NCBI GenBank assembly: GCA_016630905.1 | Contig: WBMQ01000002.1 | Coordinates: 806,001 to 870,000, forward strand | Reading direction: 5' to 3' | Length of the DNA: 64,000 nucleotides | Source of the DNA: Capillidium heterosporum | Lineage: Eukaryota > Entomophthoromycota > Entomophthoromycetes > Entomophthorales > Capillidiaceae | Part shown: positions 24,422 through 34,010 of the stretch, piece by piece | Layout: each line of letters begins with the position of its first letter | Position numbering within the stretch: the stretch's first letter is position 1 | Program-made: the position numbers and the translations under genes | The notes under the pieces: generated by a model | Told to the model about the DNA's origin: nothing | Databases searched by the model: none | What the model saw: only the letters and a program-made list of their open reading frames with translations

Positions 24422-25586
24422 CTAATCATCGCGATCTCTCCTATCCTTTTTATGCTTCTTGTGTTTCTTTTCCTTTTTATGTTTCTTGGCCTTCTTATTG
24501 TACAAATCGTTGATATCAAAATCCCTAAATAAGAATGAATTAATATTCCATGCCATTAATATTCACCTTAGGCTGGGACTTTCATCTTTGAGGAGTTGTA
24601 GGGAACGTTCTCGCTCAGCACTCTCCCTCTGTAGTCTTATAGTGCGAAGCTGTTCAACCGACATATCACCCTAAATCGCAAGTAAGCAAATTGCTGAAAA
24701 AAGTGAGCCTACCCGATCAATAGTGGAGTTTCTAGAAGGAATAGCTACATCTTTAGCTTTGATTTTAAGTTTAGGATCCATTCGAATCTCCCTATCCTTT
24801 AACTCCTTCTTAATGTTTACTAAAGGATCTTGAAAATTTAAACTTCGTTCCAACTTGGTACTAAAGGCACAAATATTATTAATGGAATAGTTGAAATAAT
24901 TTACCGGTCAATATCGATGCGTTCAGCCGAAGCATTCCTATGATACCAAGGAACTTTTTCTAATGATAGGTATTGATAAACTATACGTACATAAAGAGCT
25001 ACCTGTTGGTTTCACTAAGAAAGTATTTGTGATGTTGGGTAGTGTTTTAACTTTCTCCGTATTGACCAGCTTCTCTTTCTTTTCGAGTTGGAACTACAAA
25101 CTAAATTAGCTGATTAAAGGTATTATAACTTACAAATTCCTCGTTAAGTTTAGTGACAATAATATCTTGCAAATCTATATTATCTGTTGGGTGGGGTTCG
25201 TCATCTTTAGCTTCATTGTCTCTACTAATGTTTTTTTCTTGAATGCTTGAGCTGGTATTATCAGTTTCAGTTGGATTGAATTTATCTATAGCTTGCACAT
25301 CGACATTCTTTCCCTTTGCTTGAGCTTTAGCTCTTAGCTTGTTCAGTAGATCGAGTTTTCCCTATAAATATATAGAATAAATAGTCTATTTATTAAAATT
25401 TGGCTTACTTCCTCATCCTTTTTAACTTTTTCGACTTCAAGCTTCTCATTAGCTTTGGCTTCAGCTTCTTTAACCTTTTCTTGATTATCTTTGCTATATA
25501 CATGCCAACTGAAAAAGCAAAATAAGTTATACACTACAGTTTTAAGCATACCAAAAATTTACCTCTTGTGGTGCAAGTATATTCAT
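24422..25586 (-). CDS. LENG1 homologue (CIR-domain N-terminus; spliceosome-associated)
   Basis: LENG1 proteins are nuclear, begin with a short CIR-like motif and end in a basic His/Lys tail; the human protein is seen in catalytic spliceosomes. Here eight exons give about 287 residues. The start MNILAPQE is followed by WHVYSKDNQEKV, the family signature. The middle has KVPWYHRNASAERIDIDR and FQDPLVNIKKELKDRE, and the end is KKAKKHKKEKKHKKHKKD followed by RRDRDD. The first donor appears to be GTATGC at about 25548 rather than the nearer GTAAAT, because only that keeps frame with the WHV exon. The gene converges on the exopolyphosphatase gene with 116 bp between stop codons. Confidence 0.82.
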
Positions 25587-25835
25587 CCTTTTAAATAGTC
25601 TATTTTAAAGTTGTTAAAGGTGAGCTATATTGTTGAGGAATCGCTGGCTTATGAGAGTGCTTATTCTAATTTCAGTTTGACAACACTTCAAGCCTATAAA
25701 ATGAAATGTTCCTACAGGTGCTTGGAAATTTTACGGGTTGACAATTGGTCCGATCAATATTAGAAAAGTTATAAAGTAGGATGTAGAAAATTTTCAAGCC
25801 TTTTATTCAAGACTGCTATCAAAAAGTAAAGAGAC

Positions 25836-26378
25836 ATGCTTAGAATCAAATTGAGGAATCCAGCCAAACTAATCAGCCTAGTAAACAACAACTACTTGAG
25901 GCCAGTACCAACCAATTTTTTAAAACCTACCTATTTAAATGTCAATAGAGGTTATTCAACGGAATCAACTCAACCTTCCAACAACTCTAATGTAGCCCCG
26001 AAAGTCGAAGAAAAGAAGACAGAAAAGTTGACTTTAAAGGAGTTGATAAAAAAGTATGGGCTAGCAGCCTTCATAGTATACAACGGTATATCCTTAATAG
26101 ACCTATCGATAACCTTTTCCATCTTACATTTTGGAGGCGAAGAGCAAGTCCTATTCCTGCAAACTAAAGTTTCCGAATTCGTTTCCTATTTCAGAGATAG
26201 TACTCCAGAAATAGCTACTGCACCCTTGGCAGAGAAACCTAGTTTTTGGACAACTTTTGCCGTTGCTTATTCCATCCACAAACTTCTGGTTCCAATTAGG
26301 GTTCCTATAACCGCTATGCTGACTCCCAAGTTTGCCAAAACTATGCAGAAGTTGGGTTGGTTGAAGAAGACCAATTGA
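25836..26378 (+). CDS. FAM210-like mitochondrial protein (DUF1279)
   Basis: This is a single uninterrupted exon of 180 residues. The N-terminus (MLRIKLRNPAKLISLVNNNY) is basic and lacks acidic residues, as a mitochondrial presequence would. The conserved DUF1279 block follows: LKELIKKYGLAAFIVYNG, then a first hydrophobic helix, then a second (SFWTTFAVAYSIHKLLVPIR) and the closing motif PITAMLTPKFAKTMQKLG. Relatives are inner-membrane proteins linked to mitochondrial translation and cristae, but the exact role in fungi is unknown. LENG1 lies 249 bp away, divergently transcribed. Confidence 0.85.
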   Translation: MLRIKLRNPAKLISLVNNNYLRPVPTNFLKPTYLNVNRGYSTESTQPSNNSNVAPKVEEKKTEKLTLKELIKKYGLAAFIVYNGISLIDLSITFSILHFGGEEQVLFLQTKVSEFVSYFRDSTPEIATAPLAEKPSFWTTFAVAYSIHKLLVPIRVPITAMLTPKFAKTMQKLGWLKKTN

Positions 26379-27443
26379 TGGTAGATATTCTATATTTGAA
26401 ATAAATGAAGTTTAAAGGATTTTAGCTTTATACTATTTTTATATAGTTGAATTTAGTGGATCTTTGTATATTTTCGGATTTATCATATCAAGCCATATAA
26501 GTGTTCTAATGTTGTTGATAAGTACATTAGAAGAAAGGTTGATAATGATTGAGAAGTTGACAAGCTACTATATAAATAAAGAACTGTATCTGATCAAACA
26601 TGCAATGAATGGAATTAAAGGCAGCTATAGTCTTTGAATTATATAAGTAGAGACACTATAATGGTCCCAGAGTATAAGCATTGATATCAGTAGCTATAGA
26701 GCTAAATTTAATTTCCGGATTTAGATGATAAGCAACTGCTATACTATTATGAAAATTAATGAATTCTATAATATAAAGGGATATGTAAAAAAGCACAATC
26801 CAAGCAAATTCAACTTTATATATTTTGACATATGCTATATATTAAGCGAAAGTATTAAAATCAAAGTAGTTATCAAGACTTCTTAAATAGATAAAACCAT
26901 GCAACATATATATAAGTGCATATTTTTTATCGATTCCCAGCGATAAAGAGAATATAGCTATATATATCTAGACATTCTAGCTAATGTTTCAATTTTAGGT
27001 AAAAGGAAATACTATTTATTAAGCAATGTTTTAATAATAGCTAAATATTATTTCTTTACAATTCTATATACCAAAGAAATTTAAAGTGCTTGTAATTGCC
27101 TTTGTTATAAACTAATCTAGAATATATATATACAACACCTTGCCATATATTTAATTTTGAATAAAGATATCATTTATAAGTAGATGCTTCAAATCACAAA
27201 GTTTAGAAAATCAAGACAATACTTTTGATATTGATTTAAATTTTTACAGATTAAAGAATTTTCAATACTAAACTACTTTGTACAAATACATATATATCCT
27301 CGATTTACTTTGTACAACAATGATATGAATGAAGCATAGCTTTTCAAAGTATAATAAAACACATTAAACTTTATAAATTAAAATGAACTAATATACAAAC
27401 TTTTAGTTAAAACTATAATGGTACTACAACCGGTACTTTAGCA
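26379..27443. other. Convergent AT-rich spacer
   Basis: About 1.06 kb, extremely AT-rich (many TATATA runs), between the FAM210 and TTC14-like 3' ends. I see no gene, tRNA or repeat of note. Confidence 0.5.
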
Positions 27444-28442
27444 TTATTCATTATCCTGTGGGAAATCGGAGCTGTTGAGTTTAAAATAGGGCTTGACAAA
27501 GGCGTTGCTTTCAGGATCGATCCATGGATCTAAGTTAAGGATATCCAACGGATTCTCCTAATATAGTGATAAATATATGCAGCTTTCTTTAGTAACTTAC
27601 TCCTCCCGGCTCTCTTAGATCGGTATGACCAGTGTTTTCTAGCTTAATAGCTCTGTTGATAAAGATCAGATAGATTTGTCCATGTCGAAGCTTAGGCTTG
27701 ATCTCGGTGACTAGCTTAAAGTCCAAGTACGCTTCCTTCAACTTTCCAAACGCAATAGCGTATCTAAATTTGAATAAGCACAAAAATTGAAAAGCAACCT
27801 ACAGGGACCCACGTGCCAGTAAAGCTTTTATGTTGTTTTTGTACACTTTCAAGGCGTCGTTGTAAAGCTGCAGGGCTTCTGTGTAGTTCCCTTTTAAGGC
27901 CATATCCACTCCAAGTTTTATACTGTAAATGTAACAAACCTTAATTGTAACTAATAGAAATAAACTTACCAATCGTTAGCAAAGTCTCTGTTTTGAGCAA
28001 TTCGTAAATCTTTACAGCTTCTAAAACAACATTTAATAAACAAATCAACCTGATAAAATTACTTGACATTCTTAAAGTTGCAAAACTGACCCGGCAACTC
28101 CAATCCAAACAAACTTTGATACATTTGTAAATGTTGGCCATCAGTTATAAATGTCTCGGGCGATTCAGGCTCTCCTTCGATGTAAGAAACATCGCGCAAT
28201 ACATTTAGGTACATTGCTTTAATAATAGGCTGAACTACCTCTACAAAATAAATAGTTGAAATTTGGAAATTTGAAAAGAAAAATACCATCAATCCTATTG
28301 AGCTTTTGCGAATCATTTATGCCAAACTTGTTTGAAATCTGAAGTAGGTCGGAATCAGAGATGCTCACTATTGTAGTTTGAGTTAATATTGGTGTATGCA
28401 ATTTGATGTACGTTGCTCTTTCGTGTAGTTATTCTCCGACAT
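27444..28442 (-). CDS. TTC14-like TPR protein
   Basis: Seven exons give about 235 residues. The first reads MSENNYTKEQ and splices over a 44-nt intron into LSISDSDLLQISNKFG. Later exons give CKDLRIAQNRDFANDC, then IKLGVDMALKGNYTEALQLY and KALLARGSLYAIAFGKLKEA, which are two TPR motifs. The segment from RDFANDC through LLARGSLYA matches the TPR region of TTC14, a protein found in human catalytic spliceosomes. The S1 RNA-binding domain that precedes the TPRs in animal TTC14 is absent. Only about 90 residues lie upstream of the matching part. The start codon is 105 bp from that of CFAP20 on the opposite strand, so the two share a promoter. Confidence 0.6.
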
Positions 28443-28547
28443 TGTAGCTGTCCAGAACTGCAAAAAGTAAAATTCCAGAAAAGCTCAAGCAAAGTCTATG
28501 ATGTAATAGGTAATTTATCTTTCGATCGTGCAAAAACATCAACTTCA

Positions 28548-29277
28548 ATGTTCAATGTTCAAAAATCAGTATCAGGTAAAAGACATTCAAATGAATGGTA
28601 TTAACTATAGTATTACAATTATATGTTTTATAGACAGGCATAATATCTTTGTTATTTAGTGATGGGTAAGTAGATTTAAGCCATTATAGTATAGATGTGA
28701 CTAACCTTTATATATAAAAGTGACCAGCCATTACAACTTTGGCAGCAGATAAAAGACGAAAAGCATGGGAGTATACTGATAGAAGTCGATGAAGAGACAT
28801 TAGGGTTAGCTCTAAGAGTTTCAGGAGCCAATGTCAAGGACACTTACATACGTTGCCCTCATCATCCTTTAAGCTTAGGGATAAAACTTCCTTACCTTAT
28901 CTTTCAACTTAAAAATTTAGACTTAGATTTTTCGTTAGAATTGGAGATTTCTGATAGCAACGATTCCATCAAAAAGATTAGGATATCAACCTTTCAAGTA
29001 CTACGTCTCTACTTTTATATGACTAAACTTAATTTAGAAAAAGTTGGAGATTCTTAACAGCCTCGCATTGATACCTCTAAAGATGAGTCATGGTTGGAAC
29101 CATCTTAAACTGGACCTAGTGCAACTTATCAAAAGGTGTTTCAATACCAATTACCAATGTATCAACATTATTCAACTGCATGCCAACTGTGAGATTAAAA
29201 GAGTTTATTTTAGTGATAAGAGAGATGTTGATGAGATAGACCTGCCAGATGAATTTAAACTGTACAAGAGTAAATAA
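28548..29277 (+). CDS. CFAP20: CFAP20 (BUG22) homologue
   Basis: CFAP20 is an inner-junction protein of ciliary doublet microtubules. It also has nuclear roles and is seen in spliceosomes. Exon 1 (28548-28575) and exon 2 (28638-28665) are 28 bases each and give MFNVQKSVSGIISLLFSDG, aligning with the animal start (MFKNTFQSGFLSILYSIG). Then follow QPLQLWQQIKDEKHGS, DTYIRCPHHPLSLGIKLPYL, SHGWNHLKLDLVQLIKRCF and HANCEIKRVYFSDKRDVDE, ending LPDEFKLYKSK. About 185 residues, as in other species, and all key blocks are present. An intron after the STFQ segment joins KKLEIL in phase. In fungi the gene is expected mainly in flagellated lineages, so its presence is informative. Confidence 0.92.
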
Positions 29278-29586
29278 ATATATAGTAAGTTATTAGAATC
29301 ATACATCATTAGTGTGATATAATATTGGATATTTATATTCAAATTTAATCAACCTTTAAGTGAAATTGAACCGTATATCATAATAATCAGATTCTAGTGA
29401 AGGTGGATATTAGGTTGTTAAATTTTGATACTAAATATACTACTTAAGCCAAAATAAAATTATTTATTTATCTATCTATACGTTTTAGTTGTGACTTTTA
29501 GCTTTCTATAGACTAACAAAGTAAGCTATATCAATTAAAATATTCACCAACATCGAATCTCTACTGTGAATATAATTAGCTCATAA
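29278..29586. other. Convergent spacer CFAP20 / Dus4
   Basis: These 309 AT-rich bases lie between two 3' ends. Nothing else is visible. Confidence 0.5.
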
Positions 29587-30790
29587 CTAAATATCTATAT
29601 TGTAGTGCTCTCTCAAATGATCTAGAATTGCTGGAATAGAAGATAAAATATTGAAACTTTTCTTCTCTAAAAAGATTTACGAGTTAGTATATATCAAGAC
29701 AACTATGCAATAGCTTACCAGACTTTGACATGACTTTCTCAAGCATAAACATCAAGTGGTGGTGAAAGATGAAAGTAGTAGTACCAAAGTCCAAAGCGTA
29801 TCGAACATACTCCTGGAATTGCAAAAAATTAATATATTTGCATAGTGGCAACCGAAATTTACCTCTACACATTGGAAAAGAGTGATGTTACTTCCAGCAA
29901 ACATCGAAGGATTTTCCAATAACCCTCTAGCCGCCATGACACCTATAAAAGCCTGTGAGATAAAACTACAAATGAACTTACCATCAACTTTAGTTTGTTC
30001 AACTATACGGTCGGCATCAGCAATTGAAAAGACATCCCCATTAGCAATAACTGGAACACTTAAATTCTCCTTCAAAAACTTTATAGCCTCGAAGTTTGGA
30101 GGTTCTGATGGCTTTTGCTTAATCAGTCGACCATGCACCGTAATCCAAGAAACTCCAACCTGTTCAGCACGCTTAACAAGCTCCAAAGTTTCTCTAAAAT
30201 AACAAGATTTAGTAATATATTTTTATAGCTAGTATTGATAATGCTTTACTTTAAGTCCTTATGGATCCTAATCTTTATCGAACATGGAATCGGAACTTGG
30301 TTCCTAATCTGATAGACCATATCCCTGATCTTCTCAGGCTCTCTCAATAGATAAGAACCAATACCCTCACCTATTGCCCAAGATTGAGGGCAGCCGCAAT
30401 TGATATCTATACCATCGACATATTTATAGACAAGTTGGGAAGCTCTAACTAAAGGTTGGGGGTCGTTTGCTGCAAACTGAACAATAACTGGGCCTTCATT
30501 GAAATCAGTTGAGAAATCAGCCTCGCGTGCAAATTGGGAATTGGCGAATACATCTGCCAGTATCATTGGTGTATATACGACATCGACACCATAACTATTT
30601 CATATATAAATTTAAATGAATATTTATTTTAAAAATAAACCTACTTCCTAACTAACTTTCGGAAAGGCAATTTAGAATATCGGACCATTGGAGCACATAC
30701 TTTTAAATAAGGTGCCTTGGAGTTGCTCCTACCCAAGTCAAATATCTCATCAACAGTAAACTTTCTTCGTGTATCGTAATAAGCTATCAT
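29587..30790 (-). CDS. DUS4: tRNA-dihydrouridine synthase (Dus4/DUS4L)
   Basis: This flavin enzyme reduces uridine to dihydrouridine in the D loop; Dus4 acts on U20a and U20b. Motifs: YLKVCAPMVRYSKLPFR (FMN site at the barrel entrance), GPVIVQFAANDPQ, DGIDINCGCPQSWA with the catalytic Cys, PIPCSIKIRIHKDLK, WITVHGRLIKQK, VPVIANGDVFS and VMAARGLLENPSMF. The C-terminal helices end SSIPAILDHLREHYNIDI, as in yeast Dus4. Six exons join in phase (the second junction is AA|A at about 30247). The length, about 317 residues, is normal for the family. CFAP20 converges on it. Confidence 0.93.
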
Positions 30791-31621
30791 CGTCTATATG
30801 TCGGCTGTTGGAATTTCTCTTTATCTACGCTGTGAAGGCGACTTCTGGTCTGCTTGAAAACTAAATAGCACAGCTTCCTAAAGAACAACCTTTCAACAAA
30901 ATTTCATTTCAAAACTAAACCACTTGTTGGCTTGTCTTAATCGATCACTGGTAAAAGTTGATTAGATTGGAGAACAAAAGTATGGATTAAATCTGCACCA
31001 AGCTATAAATTAAACTAATACATTTGTTAGTTTTAGAAGAACTCTCGAATTCAACATAGTACAAAGCAAAACCAAGATAAACCCTATACCTTTGCTGTAG
31101 CGAGGGAATTAGCCCTCGAATAGTGAACACGTGATCACTTTAGAACGTATGTTACTAAAAATTTGTCTAGGCCTTCTATTTGACCAATTCTTTATGTTTT
31201 GAAGCCTGTGGCTCATAATAAAACGGTTCAAGAACAGTAAAGCCGGAATATGAAAGTGACCTAGAATCACATCTAAAGTTTGCTTGGGGGATACCTTCCA
31301 GCTGGCTGCTAAAGTAAAAACTCCAAGTAGTTTGAAGACCAGTTGAAACCTCTCAAGGGCTCTTGAACGTCAACTATATGTAAAAGTGTCTCCTTGAAAA
31401 ATTGTGCTAAGAACACCCATTTATCCAAGAAACCAAGTTCAATCTTGCATAAATTGAAACCAGGCTAAAATTGGTTAACAAAAAGTAGGAATTTAGTAAT
31501 AAGATCAAGCTTGCATTCGATCAGCTCTCAACTTGGTGTAATTGAACCAACCTCGTACAGTTATCAACCTTCAGCAACTGTAGATTTATATACGAGTCAA
31601 GTGGATCCAACTAATATATCG
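30791..31621. other. Divergent promoter region of the Zn2Cys6 gene
   Basis: An 830 bp spacer. It holds a perfect inverted repeat, CGAGGG at 31101-31106 and CCCTCG at 31113-31118, and an E-box CACGTG (31128-31133) merged with the palindrome GTGATCAC (31131-31138). Both lie about 500 bases before the zinc-cluster factor start. The open frame extends upstream of the first ATG to about 31511 but only through non-ATG codons. Confidence 0.6.
31101..31138. promoter_or_regulatory. Possible operator: CGAGGG inverted repeat plus E-box
   Basis: CGAGGG (31101-31106), a six-base spacer, then CCCTCG (31113-31118) form a perfect dyad. Ten bases later CACGTG overlaps GTGATCAC. Zn2Cys6 dimers bind paired GC-rich triplets and bHLH factors bind CACGTG, so both could be binding sites. 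The role is inferred from symmetry and position only. Confidence 0.35.
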
Positions 31622-33634
31622 ATGACCTTCAAAGATTCAATCAACAACCCAGTCATGACTGAGAGCGATCTGGTGATGAGCTCAGCAGATGGAGTTAGGA
31701 CATCGCGGGTATCGTGTGTGCTATGCCGTTACCATCGAAAGAAGTGTTCTAGGTCAATTCCAGAATGCGACACCTGTATAAAGCGTGGGGTTGCCTGTGA
31801 ATATAGAAAACGTCGCTCTAGAAACTCCAACGCCAATGCAAATGAACACTACGCTCCAGTATTATATAGACAGATATCGACAACTGAGGATAAGGAGTTT
31901 GCCAACAATAAAAATTTCCTGAAGCAGGTTTATAAGTACAACGTCCGAACTAATAGCGCAGACAGCATATCCAACTTAAACCTTGTCACCAAGAAGCCTA
32001 ACCGGGTGAGTTTATCGGTACTCAATTTCGACCCAAATGGCTTGGATGGCGCTTCAGGAATATCCAGCATGGTATCTACAAAACGAAGGACGGTATCCTT
32101 ATGCGATCTAAATCAACTTAGCGGCAACAACAAGAATGGGCGGTACAACTTCAACTACTCCAAGCAGCCTTTCGAACTTATCAATTTACTGTTGCAGAAT
32201 TCGTACATTGACAGCACCTCGAAATCGATCTACAAGAACAAGGATGGCAGTTTGGAGTACTACGGTTCAAGCCCAGTTGGCTCATTGATAATGATGCACC
32301 TCGATCTCAACAAGATTTCCAAACTGCAATCGCCACTTTGGAAGGGTGATGGTCACAATAAAACGTCCCATGTATTGAACAAAGGTAACTTACTCGGTAT
32401 AAGCTTAGCTTCCAAGTGGTTCATCGACGAATCAACGTCCGCTTACTTCAGCAATTACTCCTGCTTCTTCCCCATATTGGACGAGCAGTATATGATCGAG
32501 CACCCTAGCCCTTTGATAAGTAAATTAGTAGTGGCCATTGGCAGCAAGTACATATCGGAACAGTCCCTTTCCCCCAAATTGACGAGCGTACTCGACCAGG
32601 AAGCGATACGCCAGTTCAAAAGTGACTTTCCACGCCCTACCAGCGACATCATCTTCGGGCTCATGCTAATTGGGCAATACCAAGTCGGCTCTACTGAATT
32701 TGGGTCGGCCTGGCTCTACCAAAGTTTCAACGGGATCTACTCTATTATGTTCGGTCTAGATAAGCCATTACCCAAATCCTACAAGCTTACTGCTAGGCAA
32801 ATTCGACTGCGGTGTCACCAGTGGTGGGCTTGCTGCATCCAAGATAAGCTCAATACCAACATGTTGAACCGACCTATGCTTGTGCAAGCTTTCGATTGGA
32901 GTTTGCACTATCCCAAATTCGACCCATTGCCACGCATGCCAAATACACCCTCCAATTCCCAGTTCATCCAGATCCGCGACGTCTTAAGTGGCATCTACTT
33001 CAAGTACTGCACCCAAATCCATGAACTCATTGGCCACGCCAACGCTTGCCTCAAGCATCGCTTCACCAATGTCACTTTGATGGAGGCCCACAGCATGTGC
33101 CAGAAGCTCCTCAAGATGTTCAACGAGTGCTACTCTTCCTTTATCTACGCTATGTCTCGCATTGTCATCTATCAGCCCGAGTGGGTCAAGAAATACGCTG
33201 AACCTCTCATATTCACCAACCTAGGATACTGCAACACGACGTTGATCCGTTTGTGTTCCTACTTCACTCGAGGAGAGGACTCTTGCCTCAGCTACGTTTA
33301 CAACTGCTACGCCGCTCACTACTCGACTTCGATTTTGCGATACGCCGAGTATTTGGGTATTCGATTCTTTAGGTACGGAGTCGTATACAAGCTGTACGCC
33401 GTCTCTTCAGCCACCTTAGTCCATACACGACTTAGTACTCGGCCCTGCCCCATTTCCAGCTTAGTTGATAAGGAAACTGGTCAAAAGCACAACGTCCCAC
33501 CTTTACCCTCCATCGATGAATCTATAGCTTTACGACGGCTGGGCTTGAAACTGTTGGAGGGGGTGCATCCCTATTACGCAGTTGCCGACGAGTTCTTCAA
33601 CTTAACTGTCGATATCGTCGATTTGGATAACTAA
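31622..33634 (+). CDS. Zn2Cys6 fungal transcription factor
   Basis: This is a single-exon gene of about 670 residues. The binuclear zinc cluster C-x2-C-x6-C-x6-C-x2-C-x6-C lies at about residues 32-60 (SCVLCRYHRKKCSRSIPECD), followed by a basic linker KRRSRNSN. The middle homology region of fungal factors follows, with FFPILDEQYMIEHPSPL, FGSAWLYQSFNGIYSIMFGL and RCHQWWACCIQDKLNTNMLNRP. The start is the first ATG in frame (31622); an upstream exon cannot be excluded. Its target genes cannot be told from the sequence. Dus4 lies divergently upstream and the RhoGEF convergently downstream. The frame is intact. Confidence 0.9.
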   Translation: MTFKDSINNPVMTESDLVMSSADGVRTSRVSCVLCRYHRKKCSRSIPECDTCIKRGVACEYRKRRSRNSNANANEHYAPVLYRQISTTEDKEFANNKNFLKQVYKYNVRTNSADSISNLNLVTKKPNRVSLSVLNFDPNGLDGASGISSMVSTKRRTVSLCDLNQLSGNNKNGRYNFNYSKQPFELINLLLQNSYIDSTSKSIYKNKDGSLEYYGSSPVGSLIMMHLDLNKISKLQSPLWKGDGHNKTSHVLNKGNLLGISLASKWFIDESTSAYFSNYSCFFPILDEQYMIEHPSPLISKLVVAIGSKYISEQSLSPKLTSVLDQEAIRQFKSDFPRPTSDIIFGLMLIGQYQVGSTEFGSAWLYQSFNGIYSIMFGLDKPLPKSYKLTARQIRLRCHQWWACCIQDKLNTNMLNRPMLVQAFDWSLHYPKFDPLPRMPNTPSNSQFIQIRDVLSGIYFKYCTQIHELIGHANACLKHRFTNVTLMEAHSMCQKLLKMFNECYSSFIYAMSRIVIYQPEWVKKYAEPLIFTNLGYCNTTLIRLCSYFTRGEDSCLSYVYNCYAAHYSTSILRYAEYLGIRFFRYGVVYKLYAVSSATLVHTRLSTRPCPISSLVDKETGQKHNVPPLPSIDESIALRRLGLKLLEGVHPYYAVADEFFNLTVDIVDLDN

Positions 33635-34010
33635 TTTGTTCTAGCATTTATACTTTTAATCCCATAAACTACCTTCCTATTCATTTATAATTTCTTTTGG
33701 CTGCAGGGTTTTTTACCTACCCCTAGAGTTTCAAAGTTATTTACAGGTCTTTTAAAAATGGGTAGTGTTGAAAGTGAACTTGAACTTTAAAAGGCGGTGA
33801 TACATGGATTCAATTAACTCACTATTGTAAAGCTTGTTTATTTTCATTTTCTATACAACATCAAATCTATTAAAGTCACTAAAGCTTTGGCAGCAAATTT
33901 GTTCAAGTTGTTATTCCATTCAATCCGACAAATATATATATGGGTTTTTAGATACATTTATAAAACTTAAAAGAACAGGATAATATATTAATTACTACGT
34001 GTTATAAAAA
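33635..34010. other. Convergent spacer
   Basis: 376 bp between the Zn2Cys6 and RhoGEF stop codons. AT-rich; nothing else seen. Confidence 0.5.

Noticed and set aside
25505-25560. Phase mismatch at the first LENG1 intron
   Set aside because: Using the GTATGC donor a few codons further downstream restores phase.
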